A DNA stretch of 8,818 nucleotides from Pseudomonadota bacterium (lineage in GTDB: Bacteria > Pseudomonadota > Alphaproteobacteria > Rhizobiales > Xanthobacteraceae): assembly GCA_023405565.1 (NCBI GenBank), contig JAEXXW010000487.1, positions 1 through 8,818 of the forward strand, given 5' to 3'. Of this stretch, positions 1-6,860 are shown one piece after another. Every line of letters starts with the position of its first letter. Position 1 is the stretch's first letter. Under the pieces are notes generated by a model. That model saw nothing but the letters and a program-made list of their open reading frames with translations, did no database searches and was not told where the DNA came from. Position numbers and translations under genes: made by a program.

Positions 1-435
1 CATGTAGACGACGCACGGCAAACCGAAACGCGCGCACAATGTCGCCGTCGCCACGCCATGCATGCCGGCGCCAGTCTCGGCGATGATGCGCGTCTTGCCC
101 ATGCGGCGCGCGACCATGATCTGGCCGAGCACATTGTTCACCTTGTGCGCACCGGTGTGGTTCAGCTCTTCGCGCTTGAAATAGATCTTTGCGCCGCCCA
201 GATGCTGCGTCAGGCGCTCGGCGTAATAAAGCGGGCTCGGCCGCCCGACATAATGCGCGAGATAATGATCCATCTCCTTCTGGAAGGCCGGATCTTTTTT
301 GGCCTCGGCATACGCCTTTTCCAGATCGAGGATCAGCGGCATCAGCGTTTCGGCAACGAAACGGCCGCCGAAGATTCCGAAATGCCCGGTCTCGTCGGGA
401 CCAGTACGGAAGGAATTGGGCTGCTGAATGCTCAT
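1..435 (-). CDS. trpB: tryptophan synthase beta subunit, N-terminal part (3' end lies outside the window)
   Basis: TrpB condenses indole with L-serine to make tryptophan, the last step of the pathway, in the cytoplasmic alpha2-beta2 complex with TrpA. The window holds the first 145 residues, in frame to the window edge, beginning [20 protein letters not shown]. The PLP-binding lysine is K98 in HTGAHKVNN, and the catalytic glutamate is E120 in AETGAGMHG. Their 22-residue separation equals that of K87 and E109 in the enteric enzyme. The ATG at 435 is preceded by a purine-rich GAGAAG. The gene starts 40 bp after trpF, so the two are probably cotranscribed, with trpA expected beyond the window. 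One detail: the loop reads GAGMHG where enterobacterial enzymes have GAGQHG. I believe Met occurs here in related alphaproteobacteria, so I do not treat it as damage. Confidence 0.97.
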   Translation of the reverse strand, partial: MSIQQPNSFRTGPDETGHFGIFGGRFVAETLMPLILDLEKAYAEAKKDPAFQKEMDHYLAHYVGRPSPLYYAERLTQHLGGAKIYFKREELNHTGAHKVNNVLGQIMVARRMGKTRIIAETGAGMHGVATATLCARFGLPCVVYM

Positions 436-475
436 ACGCTTCTCACGATTTGCGCTGCTCACGATCTCGCGCCGT

Positions 476-1150
476 TCACGTTGCGCTGCTTGCAATCTTC
501 GCCGCTGCGCTCACGGAACGCGCGGCACGGATGAAGGCACGGATTTTGTCCGGATCCTTGACGCCCGGGCTGCCCTCAACGCCTGACGATACATCCACCG
601 CCGGTGCCCGAGTGATGGTCAACGCCTCGGCGACATTCGCCGGATCGAGGCCACCGGAAAGCATGAAGCGCAGGCCCGGATCAAGCGCTTTCAGCAAAGC
701 CCAGTCGAAGGCACGGCCGAGGCCGCCGGGCCGCGTGGCATCCTTCGGGGCGCGTGCATCGAACAACAGCCAGTCGGCAACACCGGCATAGCGCGGCACC
801 ACGGCAAGATCGGCCCGCGTCTCGACCGGCAACGCCTTCATCACCGGCCGGCCGAACTTTTCCCGCAGGAGCGCCACCCGCTCCGGCGTTTCCTTGCCGT
901 GAAGCTGCAGCATGTCAGGTTGCAGCGCAGCAACGATCGCCTCATGCAGGGCATCGTCGGCATCGACCGTCAGTGCCACTGTCTGCGCCCGCGACCGCGC
1001 CCGCACCCCAAGCGTGCGCGCATCATCGAACGCGATATGACGCGGCGACGGCGGAAAAAACACGAAGCCGACGAAATCGGCCTGCGCATCCAGCGCGGCG
1101 TCCAGCGCCTCAGCGGTCCGAAGGCCGCAGATTTTCACAAGGGTCGTCAT
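476..1150 (-). CDS. trpF: phosphoribosylanthranilate isomerase
   Basis: TrpF converts N-(5'-phosphoribosyl)anthranilate to CdRP by an Amadori rearrangement, the third step of tryptophan synthesis. The 224-residue product is a complete single (beta/alpha)8 barrel. The N-terminal VKICGL motif carries the general base C8, and LLFDA carries the general acid D131. These match Cys7 and Asp126 of the Thermotoga enzyme. Phosphate-binding elements are LSGGL (164-168) and VDVSSGVE (185-192). The length is slightly above the usual 200-215 because of an Ala/Ser-rich tail after residue 205. TrpF is a stand-alone protein here, not fused to TrpC. The ATG at 1150 is the only start that keeps KICGL near the N-terminus. 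I see no strong Shine-Dalgarno before it, and a small inverted repeat (1157-1171) lies just upstream. trpB follows after 40 bp. Confidence 0.97.
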   Translation of the reverse strand: MTTLVKICGLRTAEALDAALDAQADFVGFVFFPPSPRHIAFDDARTLGVRARSRAQTVALTVDADDALHEAIVAALQPDMLQLHGKETPERVALLREKFGRPVMKALPVETRADLAVVPRYAGVADWLLFDARAPKDATRPGGLGRAFDWALLKALDPGLRFMLSGGLDPANVAEALTITRAPAVDVSSGVEGSPGVKDPDKIRAFIRAARSVSAAAKIASSAT

Positions 1151-1206
1151 GCAAGGGTCACTTTGGGTGACGGGGTTCTAGCGCGGGCGGACGGGCTTGT
1201 CTGCCC

Positions 1207-2157
1207 TCACCTCGTCAACGCCTTCCACACCAGCATGGCAGCAGCGAGGTCCTCGATGGCCGATCCCACCGACTTGAACAGCGTGATCTGTGATGCCGAT
1301 GTGCGGCCCTTCACCTTGCCACGCGTCAGGTCGAACAGGTCGCCCTTGATCGCCTTGGCATCGATGATCTTCTTTCGGGTCGGCACGACGATATCGCCGG
1401 CCTCTTTCGCCGCGCCGGCACGGGTATCGACAAAAATCCTCGCGCGCTTCACGGCCTGATCGTCGGCCTCGCGCATTTTCGGCGTGAAGCCGCCGACCAG
1501 GTCAAGATGCGTGCCCTTCTTCAGCCAGGCGCCCTTGATGAGGGGCTCCGACGACAGCGTGGCGCAAGACACGATGTCGGCTTCCTTGACCGCCTCTTCG
1601 AGCGTCTCGGCGATATCGACCTCGATCCCGGCGACAGCAATACCGAAGCCGAGCGAGATCGCGCGGGCCCGCGTCCGGTTCCACAATGTCACGCGCTTGA
1701 TCGGGCGAACGCTGGCATGGGCTCGGATGAGATGCGGCGCGAGCGCGCCGGCGCCGACCATGACGAGATGCGACGCATCCTCACGGGCCAGATAACGGGC
1801 CGCCAGCGCGGAGGCGCAAGCCGTGCGCCAGGCTGTCAGCGTGCGGCCGTCGATCATCGCCAGTGGCTCACCGGTCTCGCCCGACAGGAGCAGATATTGC
1901 CCATGCACCGAAGGCCGCTGCACTTTCGCATTGTCCGGAAACACGGTGACGATCTTGCAGCCGATATAGCGCTCCTCGCCATCGCCCCAGGCCGGCATCA
2001 ATAACAATGTTGCGTCAGCGCCAGGTTGGGGAATGGTGTGATGGTGGCGCGCCGGAACGACGATGTCACTTTTGCTCTTGAAGGCATCGGCCAGCGCATC
2101 GATCAGACCGCGATAGGTCAGGACATTCTGGATATCGTCGGCCGAGACGATCCGCAT
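1207..2157 (-). CDS. ornithine cyclodeaminase/mu-crystallin family NAD(P)-dependent reductase (probable ketimine or pyrroline-2-carboxylate reductase)
   Basis: This 316-residue protein belongs to the OCD/mu-crystallin family, dimeric Rossmann enzymes that act on amino and imino acids. Visible family features are the substrate-side K68 (IGCKIVTVFPDN), R111 in LTAWRTACASALAA, a dinucleotide loop VGAGALAP (134-141), strand-end NR (160-161), and the C-terminal TLFKSVGSAIEDLAAA signature near 292-307. True ornithine cyclodeaminases have a catalytic Asp in a VGGD-type motif. Here that segment reads DLVGGFTPKMREADD (219-233), with Phe in its place. From memory, the (V)GxFTPxMRE pattern is typical of delta1-pyrroline-2-carboxylate/piperideine-2-carboxylate reductases (LhpI type), so I infer imine reduction, not ornithine deamination. 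The substrate is unproven. The ATG at 2157 lies 6 bp after the lapA stop, with GGCGGG upstream, suggesting cotranscription and perhaps translational coupling. trpF follows 56 bp later, but no tryptophan-pathway role is known for this family. Confidence 0.88.
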   Translation of the reverse strand: MRIVSADDIQNVLTYRGLIDALADAFKSKSDIVVPARHHHTIPQPGADATLLLMPAWGDGEERYIGCKIVTVFPDNAKVQRPSVHGQYLLLSGETGEPLAMIDGRTLTAWRTACASALAARYLAREDASHLVMVGAGALAPHLIRAHASVRPIKRVTLWNRTRARAISLGFGIAVAGIEVDIAETLEEAVKEADIVSCATLSSEPLIKGAWLKKGTHLDLVGGFTPKMREADDQAVKRARIFVDTRAGAAKEAGDIVVPTRKKIIDAKAIKGDLFDLTRGKVKGRTSASQITLFKSVGSAIEDLAAAMLVWKALTR

Positions 2158-2163
2158 GGCGCG

Positions 2164-2535
2164 TCACCCGCCGAATGGCGGGCGATAGCCCAGCCGCGCT
2201 GCGTGACTGGAGGCCGCGTCATCCGGCCCATGGGCCAGTCGAGCGTTCAATGTTTCGATCTCCCGGCGCAATGCATAGACATCCGACTCGCGCGAACGCG
2301 CCGCGCGGCGATACGCCCCCTGCCGCATCCATGTCGCCACGCCGCCGATGATGACACCGAGAATGACGAGGATAAAGATCAGCACGAACAGCGGCACGCT
2401 GACGGCGGCTGCCGGATTGGTCGAACTGAAGGGGTCAAACGAGACCGTCACGATCTCACGATTGGCGACTGCGAACATCAGGATGATGATCGCCAGCGGC
2501 ACCAGCACGAGCCAGAAGACGAGCTTTCGAACCAT
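2164..2535 (-). CDS. lapA: LapA-domain (DUF1049) inner-membrane protein
   Basis: A small, 123-residue membrane protein of the LapA family. In E. coli, LapA works with LapB (YciM) in controlling lipopolysaccharide assembly and LpxC turnover at the inner membrane. Two hydrophobic helices are clear, at about residues 5-24 and 47-68, separated by a short loop (NREIVTVSFDPFSSTNP) typical of the family. After helix 2 comes a basic, probably cytoplasmic segment, RQGAYRRAARSRESDVYALRR in part, with heptad-like spacing to about residue 101 that suggests a short coiled coil. The last 20 residues look disordered. No lapB lies in this window, so a LapB partnership is inferred only. The ATG at 2535 follows a GAGG-rich stretch. 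The gene follows ihfB after 107 bp and runs almost directly into the reductase gene. Confidence 0.85.
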   Translation of the reverse strand: MVRKLVFWLVLVPLAIIILMFAVANREIVTVSFDPFSSTNPAAAVSVPLFVLIFILVILGVIIGGVATWMRQGAYRRAARSRESDVYALRREIETLNARLAHGPDDAASSHAARLGYRPPFGG

Positions 2536-2558
2536 CTTTCATCCGCCTCAAAAGATTA

Positions 2559-2608
2559 TGGCCGGGACATCACAACGCAAAGGCAAGCTTCGCGCATTGG
2601 CCCGGCCA
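2559..2608 (-). repeat. inverted repeat in the ihfB-lapA gap, possible attenuator or processing hairpin
   Basis: The arms TGGCCGGG (2559-2566) and CCCGGCCA (2601-2608) are perfectly complementary. Shorter imperfect pairing between AACGC and GCATT lies inside the loop. On the minus-strand transcript the stem is followed by TAATCTTTTG, a weak T-rich run. It could attenuate between ihfB and lapA or serve as an RNA-processing structure. The 34-nt loop makes a classical terminator unlikely. Confidence 0.3.
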
Positions 2609-2643
2609 CGATCGTAACATCAAGCCGTAAACGGATGCGAAAA

Positions 2644-2928
2644 TCACGCGTCCTTGTTCAGGCGCTCCCGCATCTCTTTACCGGTCTTGAAGAACGGCAC
2701 GGATTTCTTTTCCACCGAGACATGCTCTCCCGTCCGCGGGTTGCGGCCGGTCCGGGCCGGACGATGCTTGACCGAGAATGCACCGAAGCCGCGCAATTCG
2801 ACACGATCGCCGCGGGCCATCGCCGCCGTGATCTCGTTGAGGATCGCATTGACGATATTCTCGACGTCACGCTGATAGAGATGCGGATTCTGCGCCGCGA
2901 TCTTGGTCACCAAATCCGATTTGATCAT
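2644..2928 (-). CDS. ihfB: integration host factor beta subunit
   Basis: IhfB pairs with IhfA to form IHF, the nucleoid protein that bends DNA by about 160 degrees at specific sites and assists recombination, replication and sigma-54 promoters. The 94-residue product begins [11 protein letters not shown] and shows the HU/IHF fold. An N-terminal helical dimerisation part (about 1-40) is followed by RGFGAFSV (46-53) at the start of the beta region, then a beta arm with [10 protein letters not shown], in which P64 is the DNA-intercalating proline. [12 protein letters not shown] (77-88) is the C-terminal signature. [11 protein letters not shown] points to the beta chain over HU or IHF-alpha, as does its position downstream of cmk and rpsA, the order seen in E. 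coli. The ATG at 2928 follows a G-rich GGGGCGG. It lies downstream of sppA with a hairpin between them. Confidence 0.96.
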   Translation of the reverse strand: MIKSDLVTKIAAQNPHLYQRDVENIVNAILNEITAAMARGDRVELRGFGAFSVKHRPARTGRNPRTGEHVSVEKKSVPFFKTGKEMRERLNKDA

Positions 2929-2961
2929 CCGCCCCGCCCGGTGATGTCTTGCTCATGAAAC

Positions 2962-2983
2962 CCGGCTTCTCGTGGGAAGCCGG
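2962..2983 (-). terminator. candidate weak intrinsic terminator between sppA and ihfB
   Basis: CCGGCTTC (2962-2969) and GAAGCCGG (2976-2983) form a perfect 8-bp stem with a 6-nt loop, 7 bp after the sppA stop. On the minus strand the stem is followed by GTTTC, so the U-tract is short. It probably terminates only partly, letting some transcripts continue into ihfB. Confidence 0.45.
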
Positions 2984-2990
2984 ATGCGCC

Positions 2991-3983
2991 TCAATTCGAG
3001 GGTGAAGGGTGCCAAAGCGCCAGCAGACCGTCAAGATTAAGCCGCTCTGCCGCCGCAAACGCGCCGGACTGCTCCAGGCTCCGCGCGAAACCGTCGAGCC
3101 CCATCCCGTCGAGTGCCATCACGGCAGTCAGACGGATGAAGGAGAAGTCCGAGAGGCGGGAGCGCAGGCGATAATCCCGAACCGGGGTCTTCGGATCTAT
3201 GCCCTTTTCCTTGGCCAGCCACTCGATTGCGGTCCTCTCATCACCGAGCTGGTCGATCAGTTTGAGTTCGAGCGCCTGCCGGCCGGTAAAAACGCGCCCG
3301 TCGGCGACCTTGTCCAGCGCCTCGCCCTCAAGCTTGCGGCTGCGGCTGACCAGATCCTTGAACCAATTATAGGAGTCCATGACGATCGAGGCGAGCGCCG
3401 CCCGCGCTTCGGGAGAGGTCGGCTCGAAGCCGTTCGGCGCGGCCTTGAGCGGCGACGACTTCACATCCTCCACCTTGACCCCCACCGTCTTCAGAAGGTC
3501 CGTGAAGTTGGGATACTGGATCAGCACACCAATCGATCCGACCAGCGATGCGCTCTGCGCGATGATGTGATCCGACGCCATCGCCGCGATATAGCCGCCG
3601 GATGCGCAGAGCCCATCCACCACCACCACCATCGGCTTCTTGGCTTTCAGGCGCCGCAGCGAATCATAAAGCTGTTCTGAGCCCGACGTGGTACCGCCCG
3701 GGCTGTCGATATGGACGATCACCGCCTTGGCGCTGGAATTGGATAACCTCTCGATCGCCTCCACCCGCTCCTGATTGCCGCGGATCAATCCTGAAATCGT
3801 CACGCGTGCGATCGCGCCGGACGTCGAACTGCTCATGCTGCCGGACCGCGACATCGCGACAACGGCACCGATGGCGGCAACAGCGACAAGCACCGTCAGC
3901 ACCCGCCAGAAAGTCAGTTTACGCCGCAGACGGCGGCGGTCCACGATCTGGTCCGCATCGAGCGGGCGAGAATCGAGCGACAT
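2991..3983 (-). CDS. sppA: signal peptide peptidase SppA, 36K (short) type
   Basis: A membrane-anchored serine protease (family S49) that degrades cleaved signal peptides left in the membrane. It is 330 residues long, the short single-domain form seen in Bacillus, not the duplicated 67K E. coli form. A basic N-terminus (RRRLRRK, 17-22 region) precedes one transmembrane helix at about 26-43, so the catalytic domain faces the periplasm. The nucleophile is S128 in CASGGY and the general-base lysine is K180 in SSPLKAA. Their 52-residue spacing equals that of S147 and K199 in B. subtilis SppA. IDSPGG (92-97) is the conserved oxyanion-side motif, and GSIGV (149-153) is also conserved. The ATG at 3983 has a good Shine-Dalgarno, GGGAG, 7 nt upstream. 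The gene follows the rpsA terminator and so should have its own promoter. Confidence 0.95.
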   Translation of the reverse strand: MSLDSRPLDADQIVDRRRLRRKLTFWRVLTVLVAVAAIGAVVAMSRSGSMSSSTSGAIARVTISGLIRGNQERVEAIERLSNSSAKAVIVHIDSPGGTTSGSEQLYDSLRRLKAKKPMVVVVDGLCASGGYIAAMASDHIIAQSASLVGSIGVLIQYPNFTDLLKTVGVKVEDVKSSPLKAAPNGFEPTSPEARAALASIVMDSYNWFKDLVSRSRKLEGEALDKVADGRVFTGRQALELKLIDQLGDERTAIEWLAKEKGIDPKTPVRDYRLRSRLSDFSFIRLTAVMALDGMGLDGFARSLEQSGAFAAAERLNLDGLLALWHPSPSN

Positions 3984-4015
3984 GGCTTCGCTCCCATTGG
4001 TTTTCGAATGCGCAA

Positions 4016-4021
4016 AGTATA
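4016..4021 (-). promoter_or_regulatory. candidate -10 element for sppA
   Basis: On the minus strand TATACT (5 of 6 matches to TATAAT) lies 32 nt before the sppA ATG, in the 213-bp gap after the rpsA terminator. The best -35-like hexamer, TTGATC, is 21 nt upstream, longer than the normal spacing, so the assignment is tentative. Confidence 0.3.
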
Positions 4022-4119
4022 GCGCGCTGTCGCACTAAACCCGATCAATCCTTCACGATTGGCAAAAGCTGCCTCGCAAAAGCTTGCAACGGAGCAATTT
4101 TTTAGCCGTTTCCTTGGGC

Positions 4120-4155
4120 AAAAAAATGAACCCCCGGTGCAGGCACCGGGGGTTC
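4120..4155 (-). terminator. strong Rho-independent terminator of rpsA
   Basis: GAACCCCCGGTGC (4128-4140) and its exact complement (4143-4155) give a 12-13-bp GC-rich stem with a tight loop. On the minus strand it is followed at once by ATTTTTTT (seven T, 4126-4120). It begins 41 bp after the rpsA stop and should separate rpsA from sppA transcription. Confidence 0.93.
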
Positions 4156-4196
4156 TGTTTGTCGCAGGACTCTGTGTCCAGTGACTGCGTGTCCGG

Positions 4197-5906
4197 TTAC
4201 TCGGACTTCTCGCCGGCGCGCTTGAGCGCCGTACCGAGAATGTCGCCGAGCGTCGCGCCGGAATCGGAGGAACCGTATTGCGCGATGGCTTCCTTCTCTT
4301 CCGCGACTTCCAGCGCCTTGATCGACACCTGCACCTTGCGGGCCTTGCGATCGAACTGCGTCACGCGGGCATCGACCTTCTGGCCGACCTGGAACCGCTC
4401 GGTCCTCTGGTCGCCACGGTCGCGGGCAAGGTCTGCACGACGGATGAAGGTCTCGAGGTCGGTACCGACGATCTTCACGTCGAGCCCACCTTCCTTCACG
4501 TCGATGACTTCGCAGGTCACGACGTCGCCCTTCTTCAGTTCGCCAGCCGCCCCCTCTTCCATCGGGTCGCCTGCGAGCTGCTTCACGCCAAGCGAGATGC
4601 GCTCCTTCTCGACATCGACGTCAAGAACGGTCGCACGCACCATGTCGCCCTTCTTGTATTCGTCGATCACCTGCTCGCCCGGACGCTTCCAGTCGAGGTC
4701 GGAGAGATGGACCATGCCGTCCACATCGCCGTCGAGGCCGAGGAACAGACCGAACTCGGTCTTGTTCTTGACTTCGCCTTCGACGATCGATCCGGGCGGG
4801 TACTTTTCGACAAAGACTTCCCACGGATTGCGCATGGTCTGCTTGAGACCGAGCGAAATGCGGCGCTTGACCGAGTCGACTTCGAGGATCTGCACTTCGA
4901 CTTCCTGCGAGGTCGAGACGATCTTGCCCGGATGAACGTTCTTCTTCGTCCAGGACATTTCGGAGACGTGGATCAGGCCTTCGATGCCCGGCTCCAGTTC
5001 AACGAATGCACCGTAATCGGTGATATTGGTCACGCGACCGGTGAAGCGGCCATTGAGCGGATACTTGGCCTCGATGCCCTGCCACGGATCGTCGAGCAGT
5101 TGCTTCATGCCGAGCGAGATGCGGTGCGTGTCGTGATTGATCTTGATGATCTTCACTTTCACGGTCTGACCGATATTGAGCACTTCGGTCGGGTGATTGA
5201 CACGACGCCACGCGATATCGGTGACATGCAGCAGGCCGTCGATGCCGCCGAGGTCCACGAACGCACCGTAATCGGTGATGTTCTTGACCACGCCGTCGAT
5301 GACCTGACCTTCTTCGAGGTTCTGCACCAGTTCCTGGCGCTGTTCGGCCCGCGTCTCTTCCAGCACCGTGCGGCGCGACACGACGATGTTGCCGCGGCGG
5401 CGATCCATCTTCAGGATCTGGAAGTATTGCAGGTTGTTCATCAGCGGGCTGACATCGCGGATCGGACGGATGTCGACCTGTGAACGCGGCAGGAAGGCCA
5501 CGGCGCCGTCGAGATCGACGGTGAAGCCACCCTTGACCTGATTGAAGATGGTGCCCTGCACCTTCTCGTTGTTCTTGAAGGCGCCTTCGAGCTTGCCCCA
5601 GCTCTCTTCGCGCCGTGCCTTGTCGCGGGACAGGACGGCTTCACCGAGCGCATTCTCAACGCGCTCCAGGTAAACCTCGACCTCGTCACCGACCTTGATC
5701 TCGTTGCCGCGGCCGGGTCCGGTGAATTCGCGCAATTGAACGCGGCCTTCGGTCTTCAGTCCGACGTCGATGATCGCGACGTCCTTTTCGATACCGACAA
5801 CAGTTCCTTTGATCACCGAACCTTCATGCAGGTTTCCCTGGGTGAAGGATTCTTCGAGCATCGCGGCAAAATCTTCACGCGAGGGCGTAGCAGCAGCCTG
5901 GGCCAT
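4197..5906 (-). CDS. rpsA: 30S ribosomal protein S1
   Basis: S1 binds mRNA leaders and helps structured messages dock on the 30S subunit. The 569-residue protein has six S1 (OB-fold) repeats at about residues 29-95, 114-178, 199-267, 284-354, 371-441 and 458-530. Repeats 3 and 4, with matching ITDYGAFVDL and ITDYGAFVEL segments, are the most similar. Repeats 1 and 2 are divergent, as expected for the ribosome-binding part. A short charged tail ends AGEKSE. Length and domain count match full-length proteobacterial S1. I chose the ATG at 5906 (MAQAAATPSREDF) because AGGAG lies about 6 nt upstream. The same frame opens with another ATG at 5996, but the 30 extra residues have no S1 similarity and fall in the leader. 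cmk ends 197 bp upstream, the usual partner order. The leader holds hairpins that could mediate autoregulation. Confidence 0.98.
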   Translation of the reverse strand: MAQAAATPSREDFAAMLEESFTQGNLHEGSVIKGTVVGIEKDVAIIDVGLKTEGRVQLREFTGPGRGNEIKVGDEVEVYLERVENALGEAVLSRDKARREESWGKLEGAFKNNEKVQGTIFNQVKGGFTVDLDGAVAFLPRSQVDIRPIRDVSPLMNNLQYFQILKMDRRRGNIVVSRRTVLEETRAEQRQELVQNLEEGQVIDGVVKNITDYGAFVDLGGIDGLLHVTDIAWRRVNHPTEVLNIGQTVKVKIIKINHDTHRISLGMKQLLDDPWQGIEAKYPLNGRFTGRVTNITDYGAFVELEPGIEGLIHVSEMSWTKKNVHPGKIVSTSQEVEVQILEVDSVKRRISLGLKQTMRNPWEVFVEKYPPGSIVEGEVKNKTEFGLFLGLDGDVDGMVHLSDLDWKRPGEQVIDEYKKGDMVRATVLDVDVEKERISLGVKQLAGDPMEEGAAGELKKGDVVTCEVIDVKEGGLDVKIVGTDLETFIRRADLARDRGDQRTERFQVGQKVDARVTQFDRKARKVQVSIKALEVAEEKEAIAQYGSSDSGATLGDILGTALKRAGEKSE

Positions 5907-5958
5907 GAACTCTCCTGATAGCGGTGCGCCTATTCGATTAAGGGAGTTTCGAACGTAC

Positions 5959-6005
5959 GGGCCAAAGGCCCCGCAAGACCTTTGACACCGCTCCATACAG
6001 AGCGG
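5959..6005 (-). promoter_or_regulatory. structured rpsA mRNA leader (two candidate hairpins)
   Basis: Within the 197-bp cmk-rpsA gap, the minus-strand leader can form CCGCTC-N6-GAGCGG (6005-5988) and then GGGCC-TTT-GGCCC (5971-5959), ending about 50 nt before the rpsA ATG. Neither is followed by a T-tract, so they are not terminators. In E. coli, S1 represses its own translation through a folded leader. A similar role here is inference only. I found no convincing promoter in the gap, so cmk-rpsA readthrough is likely. Confidence 0.35.
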
Positions 6006-6103
6006 ACCGGCGCGTTGAGCCGTTCGATCGAAACGATGATTGCTGTGTCCTGGGCCTCCGGAAGAGGCGGCGGAGCGGGCGATCCTCCAAAGACGAAGGG
6101 CGG

Positions 6104-6742
6104 TTAAGCCGGCCTTCGGCCCGCTCGGACGGCCTCGACAATATCGATGGCGGCCCGGACAGCAGCGTCTATACCTAAATAGGTCGTATCCAGCAAGATC
6201 GCATCGGGCGCAGGCTTCAATGGAGCTACGGCGCGCTTCGTGTCCCGGTCATCGCGCGCCTGGATGTCGGCCAGGACGGCGGCTTCGTCCACCTGTGCCC
6301 CACGGCCCCGCAACTCCCGCACCCGCCGGCCGGCACGCTCCTCGGCGGTGGCCGTCACATAAATTTTGACCTCGGCCTCCGGCGCAATGACCGTACCGAT
6401 GTCTCGGCCATCAATCACGGCACCCGGCTTGGATTGGGCGAAGGTCCGTTGCAGCGCAATCAGGGCGGTCCGGACTTCCGGTATCGCGGCGACGATCGAA
6501 GCGGCCTTGGCCACCTCATCCGACTTCAAGTCGTCCTCGGGAAAACGGCCGGGATCATAGGCTTTGGCGGCGGCAATGGCGGCCGCCCTGTCGTCGAGCG
6601 CGGCACCGCCAGCCACGACAGCCATGCCGACCCCTCTATAGAGCAAGCCGCTGTCGAGATGACGAAAGCCGTAATGCGCGGCGATCCGCTTGGCGAGCGT
6701 GCCCTTGCCGGACGCTGCTGGACCATCAATGGCGATGATCAA
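6104..6742 (-). CDS. cmk: (d)CMP kinase
   Basis: Cytidylate kinase phosphorylates CMP and dCMP with ATP, recycling nucleotides from RNA and lipid turnover. The 212-residue product starts MIIAIDGPAASGKGT, whose P-loop is GPAASGKGT (7-15) with K13. DSGLLYRG (30-37) is the nucleotide-binding helix start, DGRDIGT (111-117) binds the CMP ribose and phosphate, and RDDRDTKR (163-170) is the lid region with catalytic arginines. I place the start at the TTG at 6742. It gives the family's usual N-terminus and has GGAGGGG (6752-6746) at ideal distance. The ATG at 6802 in the same frame would add 20 residues before the P-loop strand, translate through that Shine-Dalgarno, and has no family support. The gene precedes rpsA, the conserved order. 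aroA, usually close upstream, is separated from it here by ahpCD. Confidence 0.95.
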   Translation of the reverse strand: MIIAIDGPAASGKGTLAKRIAAHYGFRHLDSGLLYRGVGMAVVAGGAALDDRAAAIAAAKAYDPGRFPEDDLKSDEVAKAASIVAAIPEVRTALIALQRTFAQSKPGAVIDGRDIGTVIAPEAEVKIYVTATAEERAGRRVRELRGRGAQVDEAAVLADIQARDDRDTKRAVAPLKPAPDAILLDTTYLGIDAAVRAAIDIVEAVRAGRRPA

Positions 6743-6761
6743 AATCCCCTCCAGCTCATTC

Positions 6762-6779
6762 GTTTGAGCCTGATCAAAC
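6762..6779. promoter_or_regulatory. FNR/FixK-like palindrome upstream of cmk (low confidence)
   Basis: An 18-bp inverted repeat, GTTTGA-N6-TCAAAC, contains the FNR/FixK core TTGA-N6-TCAA. It lies 20 bp upstream of the cmk TTG start, just before the Shine-Dalgarno. That is too close for class II activation of cmk, so it would act as a repressor site, an mRNA hairpin, or be chance. Confidence 0.2.
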
Positions 6780-6860
6780 CCAAAGCGCTCGTTATGAACC
6801 ATGCTTTCGCACAGCGCCGTCTAGCCTTTCAGACGAAGCAAACCAAGCCAACATCAGGAA

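Noticed and set aside
114..134. Met replacing Gln in the TrpB GAGQHG loop as a sign of a damaged or specialised enzyme
   Set aside because: I recall Met at this place in other Rhizobiales TrpB proteins, and all visible catalytic residues are intact.
1157..1171. GTCAC-N5-GTGAC inverted repeat before trpF as a trp attenuator
   Set aside because: The stem is only 5 bp, with no T-tract and no Trp-rich leader peptide nearby, so it is too weak to call.
899..1459. 186-codon plus-strand frame over trpF and the reductase
   Set aside because: Antisense to two genes with intact catalytic motifs; no family similarity.
2026..2958. 310-codon plus-strand frame across the reductase 5' end, lapA and ihfB
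   Set aside because: It covers three well-supported minus-strand genes and their gaps. Composition is rich in Arg, His and Asp, as in antisense shadows.
2867..3058. 63-codon minus-strand frame bridging sppA, the hairpin and ihfB
   Set aside because: It overlaps both neighbours in another frame and includes the terminator-like hairpin; no recognisable product.
3009..3680. 223-codon plus-strand frame with a run of histidines
   Set aside because: Antisense to sppA. The His run is the complement of the GTGGTGGTG-type codons encoding MVVVVDG in SppA.
4278..5483. 401-codon open frame antisense to rpsA
   Set aside because: It lies wholly over a six-domain S1 gene with every family feature. Long antisense frames are expected in GC-rich coding DNA, and the translation resembles no family I know.
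5907..5996. 30-residue N-terminal extension of S1 from the ATG at 5996
   Set aside because: The ATG at 5906 has AGGAG at good distance and gives the usual N-terminus. The extension lies over leader hairpins.
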